Shown here in pieces: positions 16,338 to 23,502 of a DNA stretch of 32,244 nt. The position numbers and the translations under genes are program-made. The notes beneath the pieces are model-generated. The model did no database searches. It was not told where the DNA came from and worked only from the letters and a program-made list of their open reading frames with translations. How positions within the stretch are numbered: the stretch's first letter is position 1; each line of letters opens with the position of its first letter. Origin of the DNA: UMGS1696 sp964558485 (GTDB taxonomy: Bacteria; Bacillota; Clostridia; Oscillospirales; CAG-272); contig CAZLED010000021.1 of assembly GCA_964558485.1 (NCBI GenBank), positions 1-32,244 on the forward strand, given 5' to 3'.

Positions 16338-17399
16338 TTATTCTGTATCCTCTGCCAGCGACAGCGTGGGGTAGAGGGCGTTGTAGTGCTTTTGCATAAA
16401 CAGTGCATTGCGCTCGTGGTACAGTCGTTCTGCCAGGCTGTCGGCAATGGGCAGTAGGATCCGTTCGTGGGCACACTGGAATGGAGAGGGTCTGGTGATG
16501 CTGCCGGTGGCACATTTGTTGATGCAGGCACAGTGGTGGACACAGCGATCCTGGATGGCGCACCCCACACATTCGGCGGCTTCCTGTTCGTTGGCGGCAC
16601 ACAGCTGCTCTCGCTTGGCTGTATCGATGCCATGCGTTACGTCTCCGATGCAGTAGGCGTCTTCGCACAGTGCCGTACAGGGGTACAGCTTGCCGTCCGG
16701 CATGACCGAGACCCGGTGCTGTCCCAGGGTGCATTGGATCGGTCTTTGGCGGATCCGGTCGGCGATCTTCTCGTCAAATGGGGAAAGATACAGCTTTTCT
16801 TCCCGGCGGCTCTTTTCCCGATAAAAGGAGGAAAGGGCCCGGTACTGTCGTTTGAGCTGGGGCAGGTGGGCGCTTTCCCAGGGCCTGCCGGGGTCCATGG
16901 CGGTGTAGAGATACCGAAAGCCCATGCCGTACAGCGTCTTGACATTGTCGGCAAAATGGGGCAGTGTCTCCGGTGTGACGGTCAGTGTGGCGGCCGCATA
17001 TGGCTGGTGGCGCAGGAGCAGCTCTGCCTTTTGTAAGGAGCCAACACCGTCCCAGGCAAAGGTGACGGCGATATGGCGGCTCGTGGCATAGGAGAGAAAA
17101 TCGGCATCCAGTCCCACACCATTGGTGGTCATGCGGTAGAATGGGGTACCGTTGGTATCCCCGGTGTCCTCGACCACCGCACGGATCGTGGCACGGATCG
17201 TGGCACAAATTGCAGTACACGCCGCTTCTGCCGCATCCGACCCGTCTGATCCAGCCGATCCAGCCGACCCAGCCGATCCATCTAACATTGCCAAAAAGGT
17301 CAGTACGCTGCCGGGTGTGGCCAGGTGTCGAACCTGCAGTGCTGTCGTGGGTGACATGGGTTCTCCGGTGCTTTGGGTCAGGTGCAAAGTGTAGTGCAT
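16338..17399 (-). CDS. SPASM-domain protein lacking the radical SAM cluster motif (pseudo-rSAM)
   Basis: The 353-aa protein has a C-terminal SPASM-like region with many cysteines: C223, then PDGKLYPC (C241), C245, C250, C277, C280, C286, C290, C292, C296 and C309. The middle resembles a radical SAM barrel (RMTTNGVGLDADFL, then HIAVTFAWDG). The start MHYTLHLT matches the first strand of peptide-maturing radical SAM enzymes, but the CxxxCxxC expected next is absent, as is GGEP; residues 41-60 are instead low-complexity GSAGSAGSAGSDGSD. It should therefore not bind the SAM-cleaving cluster. Pseudo-rSAM proteins with SPASM domains are known beside RiPP precursors. It follows the 145-aa gene by 59 nt. 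It may be a binding or scaffold protein, or a decaying enzyme. Confidence 0.7.
   Translation of the reverse strand: MHYTLHLTQSTGEPMSPTTALQVRHLATPGSVLTFLAMLDGSAGSAGSAGSDGSDAAEAACTAICATIRATIRAVVEDTGDTNGTPFYRMTTNGVGLDADFLSYATSRHIAVTFAWDGVGSLQKAELLLRHQPYAAATLTVTPETLPHFADNVKTLYGMGFRYLYTAMDPGRPWESAHLPQLKRQYRALSSFYREKSRREEKLYLSPFDEKIADRIRQRPIQCTLGQHRVSVMPDGKLYPCTALCEDAYCIGDVTHGIDTAKREQLCAANEQEAAECVGCAIQDRCVHHCACINKCATGSITRPSPFQCAHERILLPIADSLAERLYHERNALFMQKHYNALYPTLSLAEDTE
17188..17284. repeat. Short tandem repeats within the SPASM gene
   Basis: GCACGGATCGTG occurs twice in a row (12-bp unit, coding ATIR ATIR on the minus strand), and a few bases on, GATCCAGCC-like 9-bp units recur, coding the GSAGSAGSAG stretch. 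The units are multiples of three and keep the frame. They lie where the missing radical SAM motifs would be expected to end. Confidence 0.7.
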
Positions 17400-17458
17400 A
17401 GCGGTGTCAGGACTCCTTTTTGTATTTGCAGTATGGTCGTAAATCTATCATGCTGTCT

Positions 17459-17896
17459 TTATTTGTGCAGCCAATCGGCCAATATGGTCAGCGCTTCCCG
17501 GAGAGACAGCTGTGTGGCGTTGGGATGGGCAGTGCGATATTCTTCCACGTCCCGTTCCCAATCCTCCGGACTGTGCCAAATGGGCATAGCAGCGGTGTCC
17601 AAGGTCGGTGTGTCGGCTGCACGGCGGTATCGCTGCAGGATCCAACAGGCATCGGCTTCCGTGGGCTGCATAGGCCAGAGCTGAGCCGTTCCCACCATGT
17701 GCCCATCGATATCGTCGTCCGCCACCATAGCCGAGGGACCAAGCCCGGACAAAGCGGCCAGCAGCAGTACACGGCCTACCAAATGATCGGCACGCCAGCG
17801 TCGGGGCATATATTGGGTCAGCTTTTCCAGCTCATGAAATTCTTTTCCGGTGGGATATTCCGGCGTGGGATAATACCCCAGCTTTTCCAGCTCCAT
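17459..17896 (-). CDS. Unrecognised 145-aa protein upstream of the SPASM gene
   Basis: I do not recognise this protein. It is soluble, with no signal peptide or membrane segment that I can support, rich in Trp, Tyr and acidic residues, and holds two ELEKL repeats near its start (residues 2-6 and 22-26). The later part has WPMQPTEADACWIL, PIWHSPEDWERDVEEY and a C-terminal helix LREALTILADWLHK. The AAGGAGG site 9 nt before the ATG is strong, so it is likely expressed. It precedes the SPASM gene by 59 nt on the same strand and is probably co-transcribed; an accessory role is only an inference. Upstream lies the second tandem array, so its promoter must be inside or beyond the array. Confidence 0.7.
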   Translation of the reverse strand: MELEKLGYYPTPEYPTGKEFHELEKLTQYMPRRWRADHLVGRVLLLAALSGLGPSAMVADDDIDGHMVGTAQLWPMQPTEADACWILQRYRRAADTPTLDTAAMPIWHSPEDWERDVEEYRTAHPNATQLSLREALTILADWLHK

Positions 17897-17921
17897 GGTT
17901 GGCGTCCTCCTTATGATGTAA

Positions 17922-18470
17922 GAGTGGGATGGATCGCAAACGTATTCAGCTTCAATCTATTCCCGAAAAAACGCAAAGAAATGCTAACGGAGAATTTACC
18001 GAAAGGGAAATTCTCGAGAGTGGGATGGATCGCAAACGTATTCAGCTTCAATCTATTCCCGAAAAANNNNNNNNNNNNNNNNNNNNNNNNNNNNNNNNNN
18101 NNNNNNNNNNNNNNNNNNNNNNNNNNNNNNNNNNNNNNNNNNNNNNNNNNNNNNNNNNNNNNNNNNTCAGCTTCAATCTATTCCCGAAAAACGCAAAGAA
18201 ATGCTAACGGAGAATTTACCGTAAGGGAAATTCTCGAGAGTGGGATGGATCACAAACGTATTCAGCTTCAATCTATTCCCGAAAAACGCAAAGAAATGCT
18301 AACGGAGAATTTACCGTAAGGGAAATTCTCGAGAGTGGGATGGATCACAAACGTATTCAGCTTCAATCTATTCCCGAAAAAACGCAAAGAAATGCTAACG
18401 GAGAATTTACCGTAAGGGAAATTCTCAAGAGTGGGATGGATCACAAACGTATTCAGCTTCAATCTATTCC
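17922..18470. repeat. Tandem array of 95/96-bp units with internal hairpin
   Basis: Units start with GAGTGGGATGGATC at 17922, 18018, 18238, 18333 and 18429 (last one partial), with a 100-N gap between the second and the next. The period is 96 or 95 bp, depending on a run of 6 or 5 A. Each full unit has GAGAATTT and AAATTCTC, a perfect 8-bp inverted repeat with a 10-nt loop. Units left of the gap have ATCGCAAAC and, in the first, CCGAAAGG; those on the right have ATCACAAAC and CCGTAAGG, so there are two subtypes. There are no unique spacers, which excludes CRISPR. Read on plus, 96-bp units give a 32-residue repeat (MDRKRIQLQSIPEK...), but the 95-bp unit breaks the frame. Confidence 0.92.
18067..18166. 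other. Assembly gap of 100 N in array 2
   Basis: Exactly 100 undetermined bases, a placeholder. The two array subtypes meet somewhere inside this gap, so the true array may be much longer. Confidence 0.97.
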
Positions 18471-18561
18471 CACTCGTAAGACGACAAAGGTAGCGGATTT
18501 GTTCCAGAAAATGGGGAAATTGTGGAGATGAAAAGATGTGTGGATAAGGAGAATTTCACAT

Positions 18562-18721
18562 ATGAAGCGTACAAATATACAGCTTTTATCCGGTTTCAAA
18601 GGATACGTCTTTACAAACGATCACACTGACCGACACCACAGAGCCGGATGCGCTTGCTATGGAGATACAAGCTCTGGTAGCCCAAAACGAATTTGATGCT
18701 ACTGTAGAATATGATTCATGA
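18562..18721 (+). pseudogene. Possible decayed or frameshifted small gene
   Basis: An ATG at 18562 with AAGGAGA nine nt upstream opens a 44-codon frame ending at 18696 that soon becomes unlike protein. The frame one base later is open for 51 codons to the TGA at 18719-18721 and looks coding (TITLTDTTEPDALAMEIQ, then ALVAQNEFDATVEYDS), but has no start. A single-base shift near 18595-18600 would join them. No family was recognised. The rest of 18471-18792 holds nothing else that I can support. Confidence 0.3.
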
Positions 18722-18792
18722 ATATGGGATCCAACGACAAGATCAAGGGATTCTTTTTTGACTGTGATTGGTGAAAAAATACAAGGATCCTA

Positions 18793-18821
18793 TTGACAAA
18801 GGTTGCATTTTCTGGTATCAT
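18793..18821 (+). promoter_or_regulatory. Promoter of the surface-protein gene
   Basis: TTGACA (18793-18798) and TATCAT (18816-18821) are spaced by 17 bp and lie about 80 nt upstream of the ATG at 18900. Confidence 0.75.
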
Positions 18822-18899
18822 AACGGTAGTGAGAGTCCATAGTTTGGCTCCATTTGGCGAGAGCAAAATTTATCTTTTCACGAAAGAAAGGATCCCATT

Positions 18900-19877
18900 A
18901 TGAAAAAGATCACCCTTGCACTGGCACTGCTGCTGACTCTGCTGGCCATTCCGGCACAGGCTGGCACGATCATGGATTCGGCTCCTGCCGGAAATCTGCC
19001 TGCCGGTACGCTCATTTACTACGAAGATTTTGAAGATCTGTACGGCGAGGACACCGACGATTCTCTGGACGTATTGGGCTGGACCAAGTCGGAGGAGCTG
19101 CTGGCCTACACCGCACAGCTCACCATCGACAACGGCTACCTGTCCATCGACAACCTGGAAGAGACCGTGGGCACCTCCAACGACTCCTATGCCGTGATCA
19201 TGGACGACGATTATACGGCCAAGTTTGCCAAAGGGGACTACACCTACCAGTATGACGTGACCTACCGGGATGCCGGCAACTCCTACCGGTATGTATCGCT
19301 GCTGGTCAACTATGACGGTAACAACAACTACGACACCGTGGATATGCGTATGCGTGGCGACGGCTACAACCAGACCCGCCGTGGCACCGACTGGATCCAC
19401 TACAACGACGCCACCTGTCCGCTCCGGGCCGCAGACGACACCGCCATTCTGACCCAGCTCTACGGCACCGCCTTTGACGAAAACGCCTATGCCCTGCAGG
19501 ACAAGACCATCACGGTTCGGGTAGAAGTCAGCCAGGCGAACGGACCTACCGTGTATGTGAACGGCATCAAGGCTTCCGAAGCGGCTGAGAATACGGACAA
19601 GTGGGGCACCCTGACAAGCACCGCTATGGCGTTCAAGGCGTCCAACAAGATCAAGGCCGACATCGACAACATCATGATTTGGGCCGGCACCGGCGTAGAA
19701 CCGGATCTGTCTGTGCTGGCACCTGCTGCCGAAGAGACAACTGCTGAAGTGGTGGATGCCGCTGCCACCGAAGCGCCTGCCGAGACCACCGCTCCTGCCA
19801 CCTTTGACGCAGGCGTTATTGCTGCCATTGGTGCCATCGTATCCGCCGCCGGGTACATGATCGGGAAGAAGAAATAA
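18900..19877 (+). CDS. Secreted, C-terminally membrane-anchored protein with lectin-like domain
   Basis: This 325-aa protein has a clear signal peptide (MKK, hydrophobic 4-17, cleavage likely after AQA at 21). The mature part looks like a concanavalin A/LamG-type beta sandwich: LIYYEDFEDLYG at the start, YQYDVTYRDAGNSYRYVSLLV in two strands, TITVRVEVSQANGPTVYVNG, and the closing DIDNIMIWAG. A Thr/Ala/Glu-rich linker (about 275-300) leads to TFDAGVIAAIGAIVSAAGY and the tail GKKK, a membrane anchor without LPxTG. It probably sits on the outer face of the cell membrane and may bind glycan, which is an inference. AAAGGA stands seven nt before the ATG. It is a single gene between its own promoter and a convergent terminator. 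Confidence 0.8.
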   Translation: MKKITLALALLLTLLAIPAQAGTIMDSAPAGNLPAGTLIYYEDFEDLYGEDTDDSLDVLGWTKSEELLAYTAQLTIDNGYLSIDNLEETVGTSNDSYAVIMDDDYTAKFAKGDYTYQYDVTYRDAGNSYRYVSLLVNYDGNNNYDTVDMRMRGDGYNQTRRGTDWIHYNDATCPLRAADDTAILTQLYGTAFDENAYALQDKTITVRVEVSQANGPTVYVNGIKASEAAENTDKWGTLTSTAMAFKASNKIKADIDNIMIWAGTGVEPDLSVLAPAAEETTAEVVDAAATEAPAETTAPATFDAGVIAAIGAIVSAAGYMIGKKK

Positions 19878-19893
19878 TCGATAGGATATAGAA

Positions 19894-19930
19894 AAAAGGA
19901 TACAGGCGCAAGATTGGTCTGTATCCTTTT
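19894..19930. terminator. Bidirectional terminator between convergent genes
   Basis: AAAAGGATACAG (19894-19905) and CTGTATCCTTTT (19919-19930) form a perfect 12-bp stem with a 13-nt loop, with A/T runs on both sides. It serves both the surface-protein gene and the convergent solute-binding gene. Confidence 0.88.
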
Positions 19931-19939
19931 CATATGCGA

Positions 19940-21427
19940 TCATTCGCCTATGTAGGTCTCGATAAGCTTGTCCAGTGCGGTATCGGCCTTGGTCTCCATG
20001 GAAGCTACAGCAGAGGCATAGCTGCCGTTTTTGGCGATCACGTCCCGCATGATGGTGCCCACAGAACCGATGCTGTAGTTGTACACATAGCCGAAGTCGG
20101 TCATGGAGGTGTTGTGGATCAGGTCGATCATGCTGGCGGAAATGTCGTCCCGGGCGTACTGCCGCTTCAATGCCACTTCATAATAGGCCGGGGTCACCGT
20201 GCGATAGGTCTCGGCACACATGGCTTCCAGCACCGCACAGGTCTCGTCCCGATGCAGGCAGGTCTGGGGCACAAAGAAGATGGAGGCGGTGTCCTGTACC
20301 GTGGAGATGTACTGCGCCTGTTCGATATCGTATTTGGGATAGGGCAGGATCCCATAGGCACTTTCCATGTCCCGGAGATATTCGCAGGTCTTCAGCCAAA
20401 GGGGCATGAACAGCAGCTCGTCTGCAGCAAATACATTGGCAAGCACGGCACTGTTGAAGGCATCGGTGTCCCCATATTTGGTGTACATACCGGTGGTGTT
20501 CCAGTACAGCTCGTTCAGCTTTTCCAAAATGGAGAAGTTCTTTTCGTCCTGCAGGTTCAGCTTGGGCATTCCATCGGTGTCCCGTACCACGATCTGCAGA
20601 CCGGCCCCATAGGCAAGCAGCTCCGTATTGGCAATGGTGGTAGCGGCGATCCCGAATACATCTCCAGGATTCGTCTCACCGTTGCCATCTACGTCCCGAT
20701 ACGCAGTCTCAGACATTTCCCGCATGGCATCGATGGTCCAGCCACCTTCCTGCACCAGGGTGTACAGCTCGTTGTGATCCCCAAAGACATCGCTGTAAAT
20801 GGATTGGTTGAAGAAGGTGGCAGCCGTCACCCGAAGGGCATTCAGGCAAATGTCGCCCATCAGATAGAACCGCTTCTGGTCACCGATCTGCAGCACGTCC
20901 ATGTAGGCACTGTTCCACCAGGGCTTTTCCAGATCTATGTACGGCGCATTTTGGAGATCCATGACCATGTTTTCGAGACACAGCTGTACGGCAGAGAACT
21001 GGTTCCAGGAAACGATGCTGAAGTCATCCGATCCGGCGGTGATAGATGCTTTGGCATCTTTTGGGAAATTATCCGCCGTGCCTGTTCCCATGGGCAAAAA
21101 TTCCAAAGAAATATTGAGCCGTTCCGATACGCTGGCGTTGCGGTTGTACACAGCATCGGACACCGATTCCCCGGTCAGCTCCTCCGCAAATACCTCGATC
21201 ACATCTGCCGTACAGCCACGGTACAGGATCGGTACGGACAGCCCGCCATAGTCCAGCTCCGGCAGCGCATCCTGTACCTGGGAACGGTCGGTCTCTGCCG
21301 GTGTCGTTTCTGTTGCTGCAACGGTATCGCTTTCGGGTGCTTGTGTGTCGGTCTCCACGGTACCACTGCCACAGCCGGTGAGCAGCAAGATCGCCAGCAA
21401 TAGGGGGAAAAGTCGTTTGGTGCGCAT
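19940..21427 (-). CDS. Extracellular solute-binding lipoprotein (sugar ABC type), orphan
   Basis: The 495-aa protein has a lipoprotein signal with lipobox LLTGC (Cys19) followed by a Ser/Thr/Glu-rich spacer. The body looks like a family 1 extracellular solute-binding protein of the type used for oligosaccharides in Clostridia: SERLNISLEFLP, SIVSWNQFSAVQLCLENMV, DLEKPWWN, GGWTIDAMREMSETAYRD, the calcium-loop-like DVDGNGETNPGDVFG, and PYPKYD. It would be anchored outside the cell membrane and deliver substrate to a permease. No permease or ATPase gene adjoins it, which is unusual; the transporter must be encoded elsewhere. GGAGG lies before the ATG, and a consensus promoter stands about 45 nt upstream. 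Confidence 0.85.
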   Translation of the reverse strand: MRTKRLFPLLLAILLLTGCGSGTVETDTQAPESDTVAATETTPAETDRSQVQDALPELDYGGLSVPILYRGCTADVIEVFAEELTGESVSDAVYNRNASVSERLNISLEFLPMGTGTADNFPKDAKASITAGSDDFSIVSWNQFSAVQLCLENMVMDLQNAPYIDLEKPWWNSAYMDVLQIGDQKRFYLMGDICLNALRVTAATFFNQSIYSDVFGDHNELYTLVQEGGWTIDAMREMSETAYRDVDGNGETNPGDVFGIAATTIANTELLAYGAGLQIVVRDTDGMPKLNLQDEKNFSILEKLNELYWNTTGMYTKYGDTDAFNSAVLANVFAADELLFMPLWLKTCEYLRDMESAYGILPYPKYDIEQAQYISTVQDTASIFFVPQTCLHRDETCAVLEAMCAETYRTVTPAYYEVALKRQYARDDISASMIDLIHNTSMTDFGYVYNYSIGSVGTIMRDVIAKNGSYASAVASMETKADTALDKLIETYIGE

Positions 21428-21471
21428 GATGAGTCCTCCAAAGATAATGAATATTGGGGTAGTATGGCTTT

Positions 21472-21500
21472 ATTATAGCACTATCTCATAGGGTTGTCAA
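21472..21500 (-). promoter_or_regulatory. Consensus promoter of the solute-binding gene
   Basis: On the minus strand, TTGACA (21500-21495) and TATAAT (21477-21472) are spaced by 17 bp, an exact consensus. It separates this gene from the heparinase-like gene upstream. In 21501-21637 I see no gene or terminator. Confidence 0.9.
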
Positions 21501-21637
21501 GAAAATCGGCAATAGAAAATGGGATCCGCATGGATATCGCCGATGGGCTGCGTGCTTCCCCAAATGGAAGCTCCGCCACAAAAAGACCCGACAGCACCTT
21601 CCGTATGCGCGTGCCGCCGGATCTTGTTCCCCTTACT

Positions 21638-23464
21638 TTATTCCACTTCCACCACAGCTGCCATGGTGCCGGTACGCCAATGGGATGCCGTCATGCACAC
21701 ACGCCACAGGTTTTCCGTGCGCCATTCACCGGCCAGCTTTTTCTCCAGCGCCACCGGCTCACAGGTGATGGCAAAGTCGGCACCGGTGATGGTCATACGA
21801 CAGTGGGCGTCGGCGAAGGATAGCGTGCTTCCTTCGATCACCGGCTTCTCTGCACACAGCCAATGCCAGGTCACCGGCAGCTCCTTTGCCAAGGTCAGCG
21901 TGTCCGTGATCGTGACCTTGCCGTTTGCCAGAGCTCCACAACGGGTGTACCGGTCGATCCCCGTATCGGCAGGCCAGGCAGCGGTCAGGTCGTAGGTCAC
22001 GCTGTCCGGCAGCTTCTCCACCAGAGCCGCATGATAGCCGCCACCGGGACTTTGCTCCTTGTCGCCAATGTCCGGCAGGTTGTGGTACGAGGAACGCATG
22101 GTCCACAGGGTGTATCGTTCGGCAGAGAAGGTCTTCTTCGTGTACTGCTCCACACCACCGTCGATGAGCACCGGCTTGTCACCCTGGAACACCACCACGT
22201 TGCCAATGTCGTTGTGGTTGTGGCTCTCTCCGTTGTGCCCACCTTTATAGGCCAAAAACAACCCATTGTCCTCTCGTGCCAAAAAGATCTCCAGGCCTTC
22301 GTAATAGGTGCGGTTTTCGATGGCGACCGTGGCTTTTTCCGGCACCGGTTCCCAGATGTTCCGGAAGGTGCGGTACGGCGTGGTGCCTGTTCCCACCAGC
22401 AGGGTATGAAAATCGGTTTCCTTTTTGACCAGCGTTGCAGCAAAGGCCGTTAGCTTGGCGGAACCGGTGCGTCTACCGTAGCGTGCAATGAGAGAGGGAT
22501 CCACGCCCAACCGGTGCGAAGCGTCGGCAAAGTTCACATACAAATTGTCCGTGATGTGGACGTCCGCAATGTATTCGCCCATGCGCCGGATCAGCGGCAG
22601 ACCGAACACATCGATGCCGCCGCCGGTCAGATCCCACAGCAGCTCCAGACAATCGAAGTAGGACGCACCTGCCACCGTCCAGTAGCCGGGTCCCTCGTCA
22701 CAGCCGCCGTCGGCCTTGTAGAACCCAATGAACCGATCCAGTACCGTGATGGCTTCCGTCACCGCTGCCAGACGCTTGGGTTCGTCCTTTTCGCACAGCA
22801 GCACCACCGTCAGCACATTGGACACGATCCACGGCGTCCAGTTGTTCAGCACATTGCCCCGACTGCCCTTCCACCACATGGTGTCCGCATAGGTGATGAA
22901 CGGATGGAGGATGCGCTTTTCCAAAAGTCCCAGCATACGGCGTGTGATCACCGGTGTCAGTGCGTCCAGCTGGTCGTGGAGCAGATACCACACCATGGCA
23001 ACATCGGCTCCGGTGGCTGCGGAAAACAGATCGATGTAGGCGCAGTCGTCTCCGTCGTCCAGCTCGAACTGGTCGGGGAGCCGTTCGGTCTTGCCGTGGC
23101 GTGGGGTGTTGTGGGCCGGCAGCACCCAGGAGGTCTCCTCACAAATGGCCCAGAGGTAGTCGATGAGCAGGTCTAAGAAGCGTCCTTTGCCCTCGGTCTT
23201 CTCCGCAGCCGCCAACAACAGCAGGGCTCGCCGTCTCTGAAAATAGGGCGCTTCGTACCGGTCCCGGTTGCCGTTTTCGTAAAATTCCCGATACAGGGAC
23301 GCAGGCAGATTTGGTACCGGTTTTTCCAGCAGTGCCTCAGCCGCCGGTATCGCATCCGGTGTGGCAAGGGCTTCGGTTGGCAGGTCTGCAGCAAACCGGG
23401 CGTCGGACCAAGGCAGCAGCAGCTTCGGCAGGTCACTTTGGTAGGTCTGTAGGATCGGTGTCAT
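21638..23464 (-). CDS. Heparinase II/III-like polysaccharide lyase family protein
   Basis: From ATG 23464 the protein is 608 aa. The N-terminal two-thirds is a helical toroid (GYWTVAGASYFDCLELLWDL, HITDNLYVNFADASHR), and the C-terminal third is the Hepar_II_III beta domain, with GHNGESHNHNDIGNVVVF and KPVLIDGGVEQYTKKTF (near residues 410-440), where His and Tyr act in lyases of this fold. Such enzymes cleave uronate-containing polysaccharides by beta-elimination, but this subgroup has unknown substrates. No signal peptide is visible. The ATG at 23464 is chosen because AAAGGAG is 10 nt upstream; an in-frame GTG at 23473 is too near that site. It lies 38 nt after recG and may be co-transcribed. 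Confidence 0.85.
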   Translation of the reverse strand: MTPILQTYQSDLPKLLLPWSDARFAADLPTEALATPDAIPAAEALLEKPVPNLPASLYREFYENGNRDRYEAPYFQRRRALLLLAAAEKTEGKGRFLDLLIDYLWAICEETSWVLPAHNTPRHGKTERLPDQFELDDGDDCAYIDLFSAATGADVAMVWYLLHDQLDALTPVITRRMLGLLEKRILHPFITYADTMWWKGSRGNVLNNWTPWIVSNVLTVVLLCEKDEPKRLAAVTEAITVLDRFIGFYKADGGCDEGPGYWTVAGASYFDCLELLWDLTGGGIDVFGLPLIRRMGEYIADVHITDNLYVNFADASHRLGVDPSLIARYGRRTGSAKLTAFAATLVKKETDFHTLLVGTGTTPYRTFRNIWEPVPEKATVAIENRTYYEGLEIFLAREDNGLFLAYKGGHNGESHNHNDIGNVVVFQGDKPVLIDGGVEQYTKKTFSAERYTLWTMRSSYHNLPDIGDKEQSPGGGYHAALVEKLPDSVTYDLTAAWPADTGIDRYTRCGALANGKVTITDTLTLAKELPVTWHWLCAEKPVIEGSTLSFADAHCRMTITGADFAITCEPVALEKKLAGEWRTENLWRVCMTASHWRTGTMAAVVEVE

Positions 23465-23502
23465 AGATTTCACGCTCCTTTATCATTTGAGATTGAGAAA
23501 AT

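Noticed and set aside
17922..18470. CRISPR array
   Set aside because: Units are contiguous 95/96-bp copies without unique spacers, and no cas genes are near.
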